Assembly: GCA_022784805.1 (NCBI GenBank)
Contig: JALFYG010000021.1
Span: forward strand, 1 to 6,054
DNA length: 6,054 nt
DNA from: Spirochaetales bacterium
GTDB lineage: Bacteria > Spirochaetota > Spirochaetia > Sphaerochaetales > Sphaerochaetaceae
Reading direction: 5' to 3'
Shown here: piece by piece, positions 1 to 4,983 of the stretch
How the letters are laid out: each line of letters opens with the position of its first letter
Numbering within the stretch: the first letter of the stretch is position 1
Notes under the pieces: generated by a model
The model's database searches: none
What the model was told of the DNA's origin: nothing
Seen by the model: the letters and a program-made list of their open reading frames with translations, nothing else
Position numbers and translations under genes: made by a program

Positions 1-881
1 CTGTTTATGGGGTTCATCGGATTCTCCTTGTCCTCCAGCCCCTTTGTTTCCTTTGTGGAGTGTATTTCTTCGGTTAGATTCAATCTTTTGACAAGGACGG
101 AATGGGAGTTCTCACCGTCATGTATAAGGTTAGAACCCTCCATTATGTGGGATGAGAATGAGTCCCAGGTATGGCCTTTGGATGGCTTTCCGAATCCTTA
201 AAGGATGCATATGATGTTCTTTACGTCCCAGGCGCATCCTATGCACATCTTGTTCCTTGAAAGCCCCCTCATATCTTTGCCATCAGGCTTCTTCTCCATA
301 TTCTTCTCCATCAGTGGATAGTATGTCTCATCAAGGTAGACATTGCCCGAAAGGATTATGGAATCCTGCCAGTCCTCAAGCACCAGAAAGAGCTTCTTCA
401 TCCAATATTTTGTTGTGGTCAAAGCATTTCTGTTCATCTTTGATGTAAGGTTAAAGCTTCCATGGCCTATGATCATCACCATGAAGTCGATCCATTCCGA
501 CACCGATATCTTCCTCTGGTCGAAAATGGTGCCCGTAATGGATATGAACGTCTTTCCGCATTCCTTGCACTTGTAGCGTATGAGTCCCACTTTGGTGATC
601 CCATGCCTAATAATGGCTTTAGAGCCGCAGTTGCAGCATTTGGATGGTTCATAGGAATTGAGGAACTCTATCTCCCTCTCATCTCCTGAAGATGTATGCT
701 TCCTGTCGTAGCTGTCCCTTGTGCAGCCGATGATGAACTTCTTTGTAGGAGTCCTTTCCTCTTTGTCATCCCCAGGCGTAGCACGCCTGGACTTGTAGCC
801 TCAATATTTCATTTTGAGGAAGTCCTTAAAAACGAATGGAAGAAGCGTGCGGACTTCCACATCTGACACACTTCTTGCCAT
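1..881 (-). pseudogene. Broken zinc-ribbon DDE transposase (IS1595/ISXO2-like), 3' end outside window
   Basis: Reading the minus strand in one frame from the ATG at 881 gives about 293 codons with only two stops: TGA at 801-803 (codon 27) and TAA at 198-200 (codon 228). Homology-like sequence continues smoothly through both. Visible parts are a four-cysteine zinc ribbon (KCCNCGSK near residues 81-88, then YKCKECGKTF near 103-112), a segment with a typical TGTIF motif, LDET near 183-186 carrying the first catalytic Asp, and IHDGENSHS near 253-261 carrying the second Asp. The third acidic or Asn residue lies beyond the left edge. This order (zinc ribbon, then DDE domain) fits IS1595/ISXO2-type transposases, which cut and join DNA. 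The longest unbroken piece is 198-590 with a GTG, which starts inside the zinc ribbon and is not a natural gene start. No frameshift is needed, so decay is by nonsense mutations. No terminal inverted repeat was found in the 35 bp before the radical SAM gene. Family name is moderately sure; pseudogene status is well supported. Confidence 0.8.
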
Positions 882-916
882 TCGATTTATGCGCTTATTG
901 TTACTCTTTGGGACCT

Positions 917-2287
917 CTAGCCAACCACACGGTGCAATTCATGATTTTTTCGTTTTCTGTTTTCTGTCCAGAGTTCGTCTGCTTTTTCTTTCCAATGCTC
1001 TGCATATTGATCGCATTTTCCGCAGAGGTGGTCAGCACTTTCAGGAGATTCCAAGTCAGTTGAGTGTGCTCCACTCTCTTCAACCATTCGTCTCAGCTTC
1101 TCTGGATTCTCCAGCATCGGGCAGGGGCGAAGCATATTGTCATTAAAAGGCTGATTATCATGGTAAGCCATAAAGAGAGGAGAACGTAGAACATCCAGAA
1201 GTGATTTCTCCCTGATGTTTGAATCCGAGTAGTGGATGAAAACACATGGGTCCACATCTCCATTTGCATTTATGTGGAGATATCTTCTTCCTCCTGCAAT
1301 GCATCCCTTTGTATACTCAGCATCATTCTGGAAGTCCATGGCAAAGAGAGGTTTAGTGAGCCTATATTCTCTTATTCTTCTATATACAACCTCTCTCTGC
1401 TCTGGAGTCGGGAGAAGATCAACAGAGGCATCATTTCCGACAGGCATATAGTGGAAATACCAGATGAAGTATGCTCCCATCTTTATAAGAGTGTCATAAT
1501 ACTCTTCAGAAGTGATTGAGTCGTAGTTAGCGCTTGTATAACAGGAGGAGATTCCATAAGGAAGCTTCTTGGAGTGAAGTATCTCCATTGCCTTTGTGGC
1601 CTTCTGATAGACTCCATCTCCTCTTCTTAAGTCTGTGGCAAACTCATCTCCCTCAAGAGAAATGGCAGGGATGAAGTTCTTCACCCTGAGCATCTCTTCT
1701 GCAAATGCATCATCAATGAGGGTACCATTGGTGAAGGCAAGGAATACGCAGTCATCGTGCTTTTCACAAAGCTTGATGATGTCTTTCTTCCTTACAAGTG
1801 GCTCTCCACCTGTATAGATATACATGTAGATTCCCATTTCCTTACCTTGTCTGATGATATCGTTGATTTCATCGAAACTGAGGTTCAGTTTGTTGCCATA
1901 CTCAGCAGCCCAGCACCCTGTGCAATGGAGATTGCAGGCTGATGTAGGGTCCAAGAGAATGGCCCATGGGATATTGCAGCCATACTCCGCTCTGTACTTT
2001 TCCTGGGTATCCCAACCGATAAGGTTGGCGTTGATGAAAAAGTTTGTGGCTATTGTGGACATGACTTCATGATCCACGTCGGCAATCATGTGCCTTATAA
2101 AGTGATAATAAGGATTGTTTGGGTCTTCTATGGCTTCTCTTATTAGCTTTCTATGCTTTACAAACTTTCCTTGGGCAAACTTATCTGCCCAATCCATAAT
2201 CTTCCTCAGGTTCTTTTCAGGATCTTTATAGAGATACTTTACACTCCTCTCAATCCCGAATTTACCTAAACTCGTAGTTACACTCAT
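917..2287 (-). CDS. Radical SAM protein with SPASM-like C-terminal cysteines
   Basis: This is a 456-residue enzyme that should bind a [4Fe-4S] cluster and cleave S-adenosylmethionine to a 5'-deoxyadenosyl radical. The motif SACNLHCTGCW (CX3CX2C) is at about residues 117-125, and the SAM-binding GGEP follows near 160. C-terminal cysteines near 329, 348, 389, 422 and 425 (GC-AGG, DPC, RPCP, CGKC) resemble a SPASM or twitch region holding auxiliary clusters, as in enzymes that modify peptides or proteins. The N-terminal ~115 residues are helical-looking and precede the barrel. I chose the ATG at 2287 because AAGGAG (2294-2299) sits 6 nt upstream; an in-frame TTG at 2329 would add 14 residues but lacks as good a ribosome site. 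The gene lies 173 bp downstream of a same-strand tetR gene, which probably controls it. No precursor peptide is visible nearby, so the substrate is unknown. The stop is 35 bp from the start of the decayed transposase, so an altered extreme C-terminus is possible, though all cysteines are present. Confidence 0.9.
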   Translation of the reverse strand: MSVTTSLGKFGIERSVKYLYKDPEKNLRKIMDWADKFAQGKFVKHRKLIREAIEDPNNPYYHFIRHMIADVDHEVMSTIATNFFINANLIGWDTQEKYRAEYGCNIPWAILLDPTSACNLHCTGCWAAEYGNKLNLSFDEINDIIRQGKEMGIYMYIYTGGEPLVRKKDIIKLCEKHDDCVFLAFTNGTLIDDAFAEEMLRVKNFIPAISLEGDEFATDLRRGDGVYQKATKAMEILHSKKLPYGISSCYTSANYDSITSEEYYDTLIKMGAYFIWYFHYMPVGNDASVDLLPTPEQREVVYRRIREYRLTKPLFAMDFQNDAEYTKGCIAGGRRYLHINANGDVDPCVFIHYSDSNIREKSLLDVLRSPLFMAYHDNQPFNDNMLRPCPMLENPEKLRRMVEESGAHSTDLESPESADHLCGKCDQYAEHWKEKADELWTENRKRKNHELHRVVG

Positions 2288-2460
2288 CTCCATCTCCTTA
2301 TGTGTCTTGTCAAGGTAAGATTCCTTCAAAAGTAAGGTAAAAAGCAGAGATCCTGTCTTTGCTTTTACTTTGAAGTGAATCTACACATGAAAAAAGGAAA
2401 CGGCATTAAGCAAATATGCCTCGATGATAAAAAATTATACAAAAATTCAAAAGTGTATAT
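2288..2460 (-). promoter_or_regulatory. tetR-radical SAM intergenic region: possible -10 and leader
   Basis: This 173-bp AT-rich gap separates the tetR stop from the radical SAM start. A perfect TATAAT on the minus strand (complement of 2434-2439) could be a -10 box, but no good -35 lies 16-18 bp upstream, so a dedicated promoter is only possible. If used, the transcript would begin near 2427 and carry a ~140-nt leader containing the palindrome at 2340-2366. A 13-codon ATG frame in the leader has no ribosome binding site and was not called. Co-transcription from the tetR promoter is the alternative. Confidence 0.3.
2340..2366. promoter_or_regulatory. Palindrome, candidate TetR operator
   Basis: AAAAGCAGAGA, a 5-bp spacer TCCTG, then TCTTTGCTTTT form an 11-bp inverted repeat with one mismatch (10 of 11). 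Its size and two-fold symmetry fit a TetR-dimer operator, and it lies 53 bp upstream of the radical SAM start beside the tetR gene. On the minus strand the right arm runs into TTTTT, so a weak, AT-rich attenuator or tetR terminator is the competing reading. The symmetry is directly visible; the binding role is inferred from position. Confidence 0.4.
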
Positions 2461-3018
2461 TTATCTATGAGTAAATTTATCCAAGGTATCTTGAATCGAG
2501 TCAGAGATGACAAGGTAGAATTTATTCACCAAGGCTACAGGATCATCTTCCATTCCATCTTTTACCCAGTCCATCATGAGTCCAGTAAAGGGATAGGAAT
2601 ATACTCTCACAATAAACTTCTTGTCTTCTTCCTTGAGATATTTGCTCTCTTTATAGCTATCTATTACCTCGACGATCACTGCATCTATCAAAATACGTAA
2701 AAACTTCTCTATCTCATCCCTGCTGATACATCTGTATACATTCATCAGAAGAGTCTTGTTCTTCAAGATTTCCTGAAAGAAGAGAATATAGAGTTTCATC
2801 CAATCGCCTTCAGCTCTATGTTCATCGATAATTCTATGGGCTTCTTCAGCACATAAGCGTTCAACAAGGTCAAAAATATCCCTGAAGTGATAATAAAACG
2901 TCATTCTGTTGATACCACAGTCGTCTGTGATATCTTTAATCGTTATCTTATTGAGAGGTTTCTCATTCAAGAGCTTCTTTAAAGAATTGACGATAGCATT
3001 CCTTGTCAGTTGTGACAT
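2461..3018 (-). CDS. TetR/AcrR-family transcriptional regulator
   Basis: A 185-residue protein with the classic TetR layout. An N-terminal DNA-binding domain (residues ~5-50) contains the helix-turn-helix ITIKDITDDCGINRMTFY followed by the YHF signature near 43-45. A helical C-terminal ligand and dimer domain follows. The C-terminal half, with FTGLMMDWVKDGMEDDP at 144-160, resembles the Firmicutes-type C-terminal domain found in DhaS-like TetR proteins. TetR proteins usually repress neighbouring genes until a small ligand binds. Here the neighbour is the radical SAM gene downstream on the same strand, with a candidate operator between them. The ATG at 3018 places the HTH at the normal distance from the N-terminus, but the upstream AGTAAAG is a weak ribosome site. 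The ligand cannot be read from sequence. Family call is secure; the target is inferred. Confidence 0.9.
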   Translation of the reverse strand: MSQLTRNAIVNSLKKLLNEKPLNKITIKDITDDCGINRMTFYYHFRDIFDLVERLCAEEAHRIIDEHRAEGDWMKLYILFFQEILKNKTLLMNVYRCISRDEIEKFLRILIDAVIVEVIDSYKESKYLKEEDKKFIVRVYSYPFTGLMMDWVKDGMEDDPVALVNKFYLVISDSIQDTLDKFTHR

Positions 3019-3039
3019 TTCTTTACTCTACCTAGCAAT

Positions 3040-3068
3040 AATCTATATTCAGAAAGGAAGTTAGGCAA
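3040..3068 (-). promoter_or_regulatory. Likely tetR promoter
   Basis: On the minus strand TTGCCT (complement of 3063-3068) and TAGATT (complement of 3040-3045) are 17 bp apart. This fits a sigma-70 type promoter with a start near 3033 and a leader of about 15 nt before the tetR ATG. The IS630 left boundary lies about 45 bp upstream of the -35, so the promoter survived insertion. The box matches are moderate. Confidence 0.4.
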
Positions 3069-3114
3069 GAAAACTATCTTAATACTTTTTAATTAATGTT
3101 GTAATTTTTAATTA

Positions 3115-3142
3115 TAGTAAACGATATTAATTTTTGTACTTA
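3115..3142 (+). repeat. IS630 left terminal inverted repeat
   Basis: TAGTAAACGA is identical to the complement of the right end. The match is weaker for 11 bp, then recovers as GTaCTTA against GTgCTTA, for about 22 of 28 positions overall. The TAA stop of orfB (3127-3129) lies inside this repeat. Confidence 0.85.
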
Positions 3143-3693
3143 AAAGAGCACAGGGAAGAAAGCTCCTCGTTGGCAACGTTGTATCCTTCAAAGTAATCAT
3201 CAAGAGATTTTGTCAGTTCAGAAATGTTTGAGAAGTAGCGGTTGTGGGTGACTTCCTTCCTCGTCTTCCTCCAGACCTGCTCTATTGGATTGAGGTCTGG
3301 GGAATAAGGCGGGAGTGGCACAAGCTCCACTCTTCTTCTTATGTCTCCGTACTCTTCCCTTGCTTCGGTCTGTATCAGACGTATCGCTTTCTTGTGCCAG
3401 GGAGCATTGTCGACGACGAGGCAGATCCTCCTGCCGTCATCCGGCATCTGCCGCATGAAGTCTCGGAGGGACTGAATCACTGTCTCATAGTTGAACCATT
3501 CAGGCTTTGTTGTGATGAGCCTTCCTGAAGACGGGATGATGTATCCGCTGTATGATGCCTCTTGTCTCCCGGGGTGGGACTTCACCTTGGGTGCAGAACC
3601 CTTCAGGGCCCATTTCCTCGTTATTGTGGTGGAGAGCTGGAAATGGACCTCGTCCTGATATGCGATGACGTTGGAGTCGTCGGATTCAAGCAA
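3127..3693 (-). CDS. IS630 transposase orfB: DDE catalytic part, expressed by -1 frameshift
   Basis: This frame carries the catalytic core of an IS630 transposase. AYQDEVHF gives the first Asp (residue 14 counted from the TTG at 3693), LVVDNAPWHKKA gives the second (95), and PPYSPDLNPIEQVW gives the Glu (138). Together they bind the metal ions for strand transfer. The TTG has no useful ribosome site, and the frame is open upstream into the A-tract at 3700-3707, reading AAA CTG AAA TTG. It is therefore best read as the second part of a fusion with orfA made by -1 frameshifting, giving about 357 residues, a normal size for this family. The DDE residues and the C-terminus look intact. If the A-tract were a sequencing or replication error, the same data would mean a broken gene; the intact slippery context argues against that. 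Confidence 0.88.
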   Translation of the reverse strand: MLESDDSNVIAYQDEVHFQLSTTITRKWALKGSAPKVKSHPGRQEASYSGYIIPSSGRLITTKPEWFNYETVIQSLRDFMRQMPDDGRRICLVVDNAPWHKKAIRLIQTEAREEYGDIRRRVELVPLPPYSPDLNPIEQVWRKTRKEVTHNRYFSNISELTKSLDDYFEGYNVANEELSSLCSFKYKN

Positions 3694-3719
3694 TTTCAGT
3701 TTTTTTTAAAGTTCTCCCT
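3663..3719 (-). other. Programmed -1 ribosomal frameshift site of the IS630 transposase
   Basis: On the minus strand the zero frame reads TTT AAA AAA AAC TGA, ending orfA. The heptamer A-AAA-AAC (3705 down to 3699) fits the -1 slippery pattern, and slipping enters the open orfB frame. A Shine-Dalgarno-like AGGGAG (complement of 3714-3719) lies 8 nt upstream, similar to the stimulator known in dnaX. About 16 nt downstream CGACGAC and GTCATCG (complement of 3663-3682) can form a small stem with one mismatch, a possible but weak second stimulator. Confidence 0.75.
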
Positions 3720-4199
3720 ATCCTCATCGTTGTCCTCATCGAGGGAGGGGTATGTCTGAGGCCTTATGAGGGAGAGTCCGAATCCATGGAACATCCTCTG
3801 GCAGTGCCTGACTGAGACCTCCACTGAGTACTTCTTCTTTATGAAGTCGGAGAGGCTTGGACCGTCCCATACGCGGTAGCCGTGTGTCGTAGGTTCATCC
3901 TCCTTCACAGCTCTTTCTATTTCTGCAAGCTGCTCCTTAGTAAGCTTCATGGGCCTCCCAGGCTGCTTCTTTGTATGCAGGGCCTCGAACCCCTCTTCGT
4001 CTGCGGTCTTGACCCAGCTGGTTATGGTGTTCTTGCTTTCAGCCACATACTTGCTCAGTTCTGACGGCGGCATGCCTCCCAGTACGATGTTGACGCACTC
4101 CACTTTGTGCTGGAATTTGGAATCCTCCGTGGAAGATACGATCATCTGGCCCTCCGCCAGAAGTGCTGCGGGGTCGCTTACATAGTTCCTTGATGGCAT
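3696..4199 (-). CDS. IS630 transposase orfA: N-terminal DNA-binding part
   Basis: A 167-residue product holding the DNA-binding half of the transposase. A first helix-turn-helix occupies about residues 31-65 (HKVECVNIVLGG to TITSWVKTADEEG). A linker with the QPGRPMKLTKEQ motif follows, then a second winged-helix segment at about 105-145 (YRVWDGPSLSDFIKKKYSV). I chose the ATG at 4199 because GGAGGTGAG (complement of 4201-4209) lies directly upstream; the longer frame from 4253 would add 18 hydrophobic residues and start inside the terminal repeat. The frame ends at TGA 3696-3698, immediately after the slippery A-tract. Alone it would bind the IS ends without cutting and could act as an inhibitor, as shortened products do in other IS families; that role is inferred. 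Confidence 0.88.
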   Translation of the reverse strand: MPSRNYVSDPAALLAEGQMIVSSTEDSKFQHKVECVNIVLGGMPPSELSKYVAESKNTITSWVKTADEEGFEALHTKKQPGRPMKLTKEQLAEIERAVKEDEPTTHGYRVWDGPSLSDFIKKKYSVEVSVRHCQRMFHGFGLSLIRPQTYPSLDEDNDEDRENFKKN

Positions 4200-4244
4200 A
4201 CTCACCTCCATATACATGAGTATAACAAGAAAACAAGAAAATAT

Positions 4245-4272
4245 TAAGCACAATTATTTTTGTCGTTTACTA
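4245..4272 (-). repeat. IS630 right terminal inverted repeat
   Basis: Ends in TCGTTTACTA followed by the TA duplication. The complement reads TAGTAAACGA, then a divergent AT-rich stretch, then GTGCTTA, pairing with the left end at about 22 of 28 positions. It lies 45 bp upstream of the orfA start. Confidence 0.85.
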
Positions 4273-4286
4273 TACACCTCCCCCTT

Positions 4287-4302
4287 TCTCTCAAAGGAGA
4301 GA
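4287..4302. other. Small perfect hairpin in the leader of the membrane-protein gene
   Basis: TCTCTC, loop AAAG, then GAGAGA form a 6-bp stem ending 13 bp before the ribosome site at 4316. It has no U-tract, so it is not a terminator. It may simply be part of the leader. No convincing promoter for the downstream gene was found between the IS end (4274) and the start. The weak TATACA at 4271-4276 spans the IS junction and lacks a -35. Confidence 0.3.
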
Positions 4303-4326
4303 TTATTAATGCACTAGGGAGGTTGG

Positions 4327-4770
4327 ATGAAGAGAGTACCACAAACACTGAAGTCAACAAACGAAAGAATCGACGAATGCCTGGAGAGGATTGGAAAGAT
4401 CATAGAAAAGGATGAGGAACGGGGAAAGAAGATAAAGATCGCCTTAATATCCCTTGTGGTCTACACATCTCTTATTACCCTCACCTTTCTTCTCATCACA
4501 GTTTCCATTATGGTAAAAAGCCCCATAATAGAGGAAGGGAAAGAAGAGCCCACCCTTTTCAAGACTCTTTCCTTTCCCTCATGGCTGGAGATGGGAAGGG
4601 ATGGAGAGAGTATCGAGATATATGTAGAAGGAAAGAAGGAAAGGACACTCTCCGTTGGAGACGAATACCTCTCCCTTCCCCATCGGGTAAGATTCAAAGT
4701 CAAAAAGGAAGAGGAGTCTCTTTTATTATATGGTAACGGAACTCTATACGGAGGCTACAGAAATATATGA
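4327..4770 (+). CDS. Small single-pass membrane protein of unknown family
   Basis: A 147-residue protein I do not recognise. The ATG at 4327 is supported by AGGGAGG at 4316-4322, 4 nt upstream. Residues 1-37 are highly charged and look helical (NERIDECLERIGKIIEKDEE). One strong transmembrane segment spans about 38-63 (IALISLVVYTSLITLTF onward). The remaining ~84 residues alternate charged and hydrophobic positions (ESIEIYVEGKKERTLSVG) and end in YGNGTLYGGYRNI, suggesting a small beta-rich domain. Positive charges before the membrane segment predict N-terminus inside and the C-terminal domain outside. No lipobox or signal-peptidase site is seen. It is transcribed away from tetR and ends 4 bp before a strong terminator, so it is probably monocistronic. 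The IS630 copy lies 52 bp upstream and may have cut off its original promoter. Confidence 0.75.
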   Translation: MKRVPQTLKSTNERIDECLERIGKIIEKDEERGKKIKIALISLVVYTSLITLTFLLITVSIMVKSPIIEEGKEEPTLFKTLSFPSWLEMGRDGESIEIYVEGKKERTLSVGDEYLSLPHRVRFKVKKEEESLLLYGNGTLYGGYRNI

Positions 4771-4774
4771 GAGG

Positions 4775-4803
4775 AGAGGATGGCATTGGCTATCCTCTTT
4801 TTT
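4775..4803 (+). terminator. Intrinsic terminator after the membrane-protein gene
   Basis: AGAGGATGGC, loop ATTG, then GCTATCCTCT form a 10-bp stem with one G-U pair, followed by a T-run to 4803. It starts 4 bp after the stop codon at 4770 and separates this gene from the dehydrogenase gene. Confidence 0.9.
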
Positions 4804-4853
4804 AATAGAGAAGACATATCAAAAGCCCACTCATATCTCAAAAACCGCCTGAA

Positions 4854-4882
4854 ATGTAATCAATAGTGGAATTATCTACAAT
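4854..4882 (+). promoter_or_regulatory. Possible promoter of the HTH-dehydrogenase gene
   Basis: TACAAT at 4877-4882 matches a -10 box at five of six positions; ATGTAA at 4854-4859, 17 bp upstream, is a poor -35. A second weak option is TTGACT at 4898-4903 with TAAGGA 17 bp later. The gap after the terminator (4804-4983) must hold a promoter if the gene is independent, but neither choice is strong. Confidence 0.3.
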
Positions 4883-4933
4883 ATCAAGCTCCTTCAGTTG
4901 ACTTTACTCCCATTGGACGGTAAGGAAGAAGGG

Positions 4934-4980
4934 AGCCAATGAAAGCATTAATGCAACTATTAGTAACATTGGCTAGGGGG
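4934..4980 (+). promoter_or_regulatory. Structured leader: inverted repeat, inner palindrome and ribosome site of the dehydrogenase
   Basis: AGCCAATG (4934-4941) and CATTGGCT (4967-4974) are perfect 8-bp inverted repeats separated by 25 bp. Between them lies the 10-bp palindrome GCATTAATGC (4945-4954). The Shine-Dalgarno-like AGGGGG (4975-4980) directly abuts the right arm and precedes the ATG at 4984. An alternative in-frame ATG at 4939, with GGGAG at 4931-4935, is buried in the left arm. The arrangement could be an RNA structure affecting start choice, or a DNA operator for the HTH protein encoded just downstream. Function is inference; the repeats are exact. Confidence 0.45.
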
Positions 4981-4983
4981 ATT

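Larger units (their letters stand above)
3113..4274 (-). mobile_element. Complete IS630-family insertion sequence with TA target duplication
   Basis: The element runs from 3115 to 4272 (1158 bp) and is flanked by TA at 3113-3114 and 4273-4274, the target duplication expected for IS630/Tc1-mariner elements. It contains a two-frame transposase on the minus strand (4199 down to 3127) that fills nearly the whole element. Base composition is visibly richer in G+C than the flanking tetR gene, as expected for an acquired element. Both reading frames are free of internal stops and all three catalytic residues are present, so it may be active. It sits in the divergent gap between tetR and the membrane-protein gene. 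Confidence 0.9.

Noticed and set aside
801..803. In-frame TGA in the transposase read as a sign of a recoded genetic code (TGA as Trp).
   Set aside because: A second stop of a different type (TAA) also interrupts the gene, and the intact genes use TGG for Trp and TGA as a real stop (for example at 4768-4770).
814..2072. Several plus-strand open frames of 60-110 codons opposite the radical SAM gene and transposase.
   Set aside because: They overlap well-supported minus-strand genes, show no recognisable domains and are best explained as antisense shadows.
2288..2329. Longer start of the radical SAM protein at the TTG 2329.
   Set aside because: AAGGAG at 2294-2299 lies within this extension and is ideally spaced for the ATG at 2287, while the TTG lacks an equally good site.
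2367..2410. A 13-codon ATG frame (MPFPFFMCRFTSK) on the minus strand in the tetR-radical SAM gap, considered as a precursor peptide or leader peptide.
   Set aside because: It has no ribosome binding site and no leader/core features.
4200..4253. Extended N-terminus of IS630 orfA from the ATG at 4253.
   Set aside because: It would begin inside the terminal inverted repeat; the ATG at 4199 has a near-perfect ribosome site directly upstream and gives a normal transposase N-terminus.
4461..4703. Minus-strand 80-codon frame opposite the membrane-protein gene.
   Set aside because: The plus-strand frame has the ribosome site, a clear transmembrane segment and a terminator in the right orientation; the minus frame has none of these.
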